Assembly: GCF_029227915.1 (NCBI RefSeq)
Contig: NC_079875.1
Span: forward strand, 10,539,001-10,599,000
Source of the DNA: Hydractinia symbiolongicarpus
Taxonomy: Eukaryota > Cnidaria > Hydrozoa > Anthoathecata > Hydractiniidae
Length of the DNA stretch: 60,000 nucleotides
Direction of reading: 5' to 3'
Part shown: positions 59,901 through 60,000 of the stretch, in pieces
Layout of the letters: each line of letters starts with the position of its first letter
Position numbering within the stretch: the stretch's first letter is position 1
The notes under the pieces: model-generated
What the model was told of the DNA's origin: nothing
What the model saw: only the letters and a program-made list of their open reading frames with translations
The model's database searches: none
Program-made: the position numbers and the translations under genes

Positions 59901-60000
59901 GAAAACAAATTGATTTGTAAACAATGCTGACAAGGAAGTAATTTCGCAGCAACAATACCATCTTTGTAACCATACATCCTGCATGTTTTAAATAGAAGGT
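56930..60000. other. Non-coding stretch to the window end
   Basis: No supported gene. The 114-codon open frame at 58303-58647 starts without ATG and lacks splice context. TGGCGGTCA followed by A/G-rich GCAAAAA occurs twice at 58551 and 58599. Confidence 0.45.

Noticed and set aside
1-60000. CRISPR array or bacterial operon
   Set aside because: Direct repeats present (20-, 53- and 60-bp units) are contiguous minisatellites without unique spacers, and genes are spliced; the DNA is eukaryotic.

Overview
Eukaryotic (animal) genomic DNA, AT-rich, with spliced genes and dense DNA transposons. The best-conserved gene is an animal-type VPS45 whose 16 exons join in frame to a predicted 573-residue protein. 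The transposon families (Helitrons with ATAATAATACG-like 5' ends, a Mutator-like protein of a type I associate with cnidarians, pogo, Harbinger and Tc1/mariner elements) suggest a cnidarian, perhaps a hydrozoan. That species call is inference only.

Layout. 1-3.2 kb is non-coding and ends in a complete 148-bp mini-Helitron. About 4.0-14.14 kb on + holds an unrecognised multi-exon gene for a probable extracellular protein with an Asp-box-like motif; its second intron carries a 3.5-kb Helitron with tandemly duplicated remains of a Mutator-like protein. 17.4-19.1 kb is a decayed PIF/Harbinger element with convergent MADF/Myb-like and DDE genes. 21.9-23.03 kb is a decayed pogo/Tigger-like element holding a foreign antisense fragment. 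23.76-24.73 kb on - is a two-exon two-pore-domain potassium channel gene. 28.43-37.63 kb on - is VPS45. Upstream of it lies an 841-bp TA-flanked non-autonomous element (37.9-38.75 kb). 42.05-46.15 kb is a complete Tc1/mariner-type element inserted into an older Helitron. 46.5-60 kb is mostly non-coding with Helitron copies, a pogo MITE, a minisatellite and a few weak candidate exons.

The most unusual object is the 4,103-bp element at 42048-46150. It has near-perfect terminal inverted repeats and TA duplications, and encodes an intact 339-aa DD34E transposase. Divergently, across only 76 bp, it also encodes a three-exon 451-aa protein with a coiled coil and a BEN-like C-terminus. Both ends carry arrays of ACTCGC/GCGAGT motifs. 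This looks like a two-gene mariner with its own accessory DNA-binding protein. Helitron copies elsewhere in the window show the empty site.

All calls come from reading the sequence; no database search was possible. Splice junctions were checked by phase.
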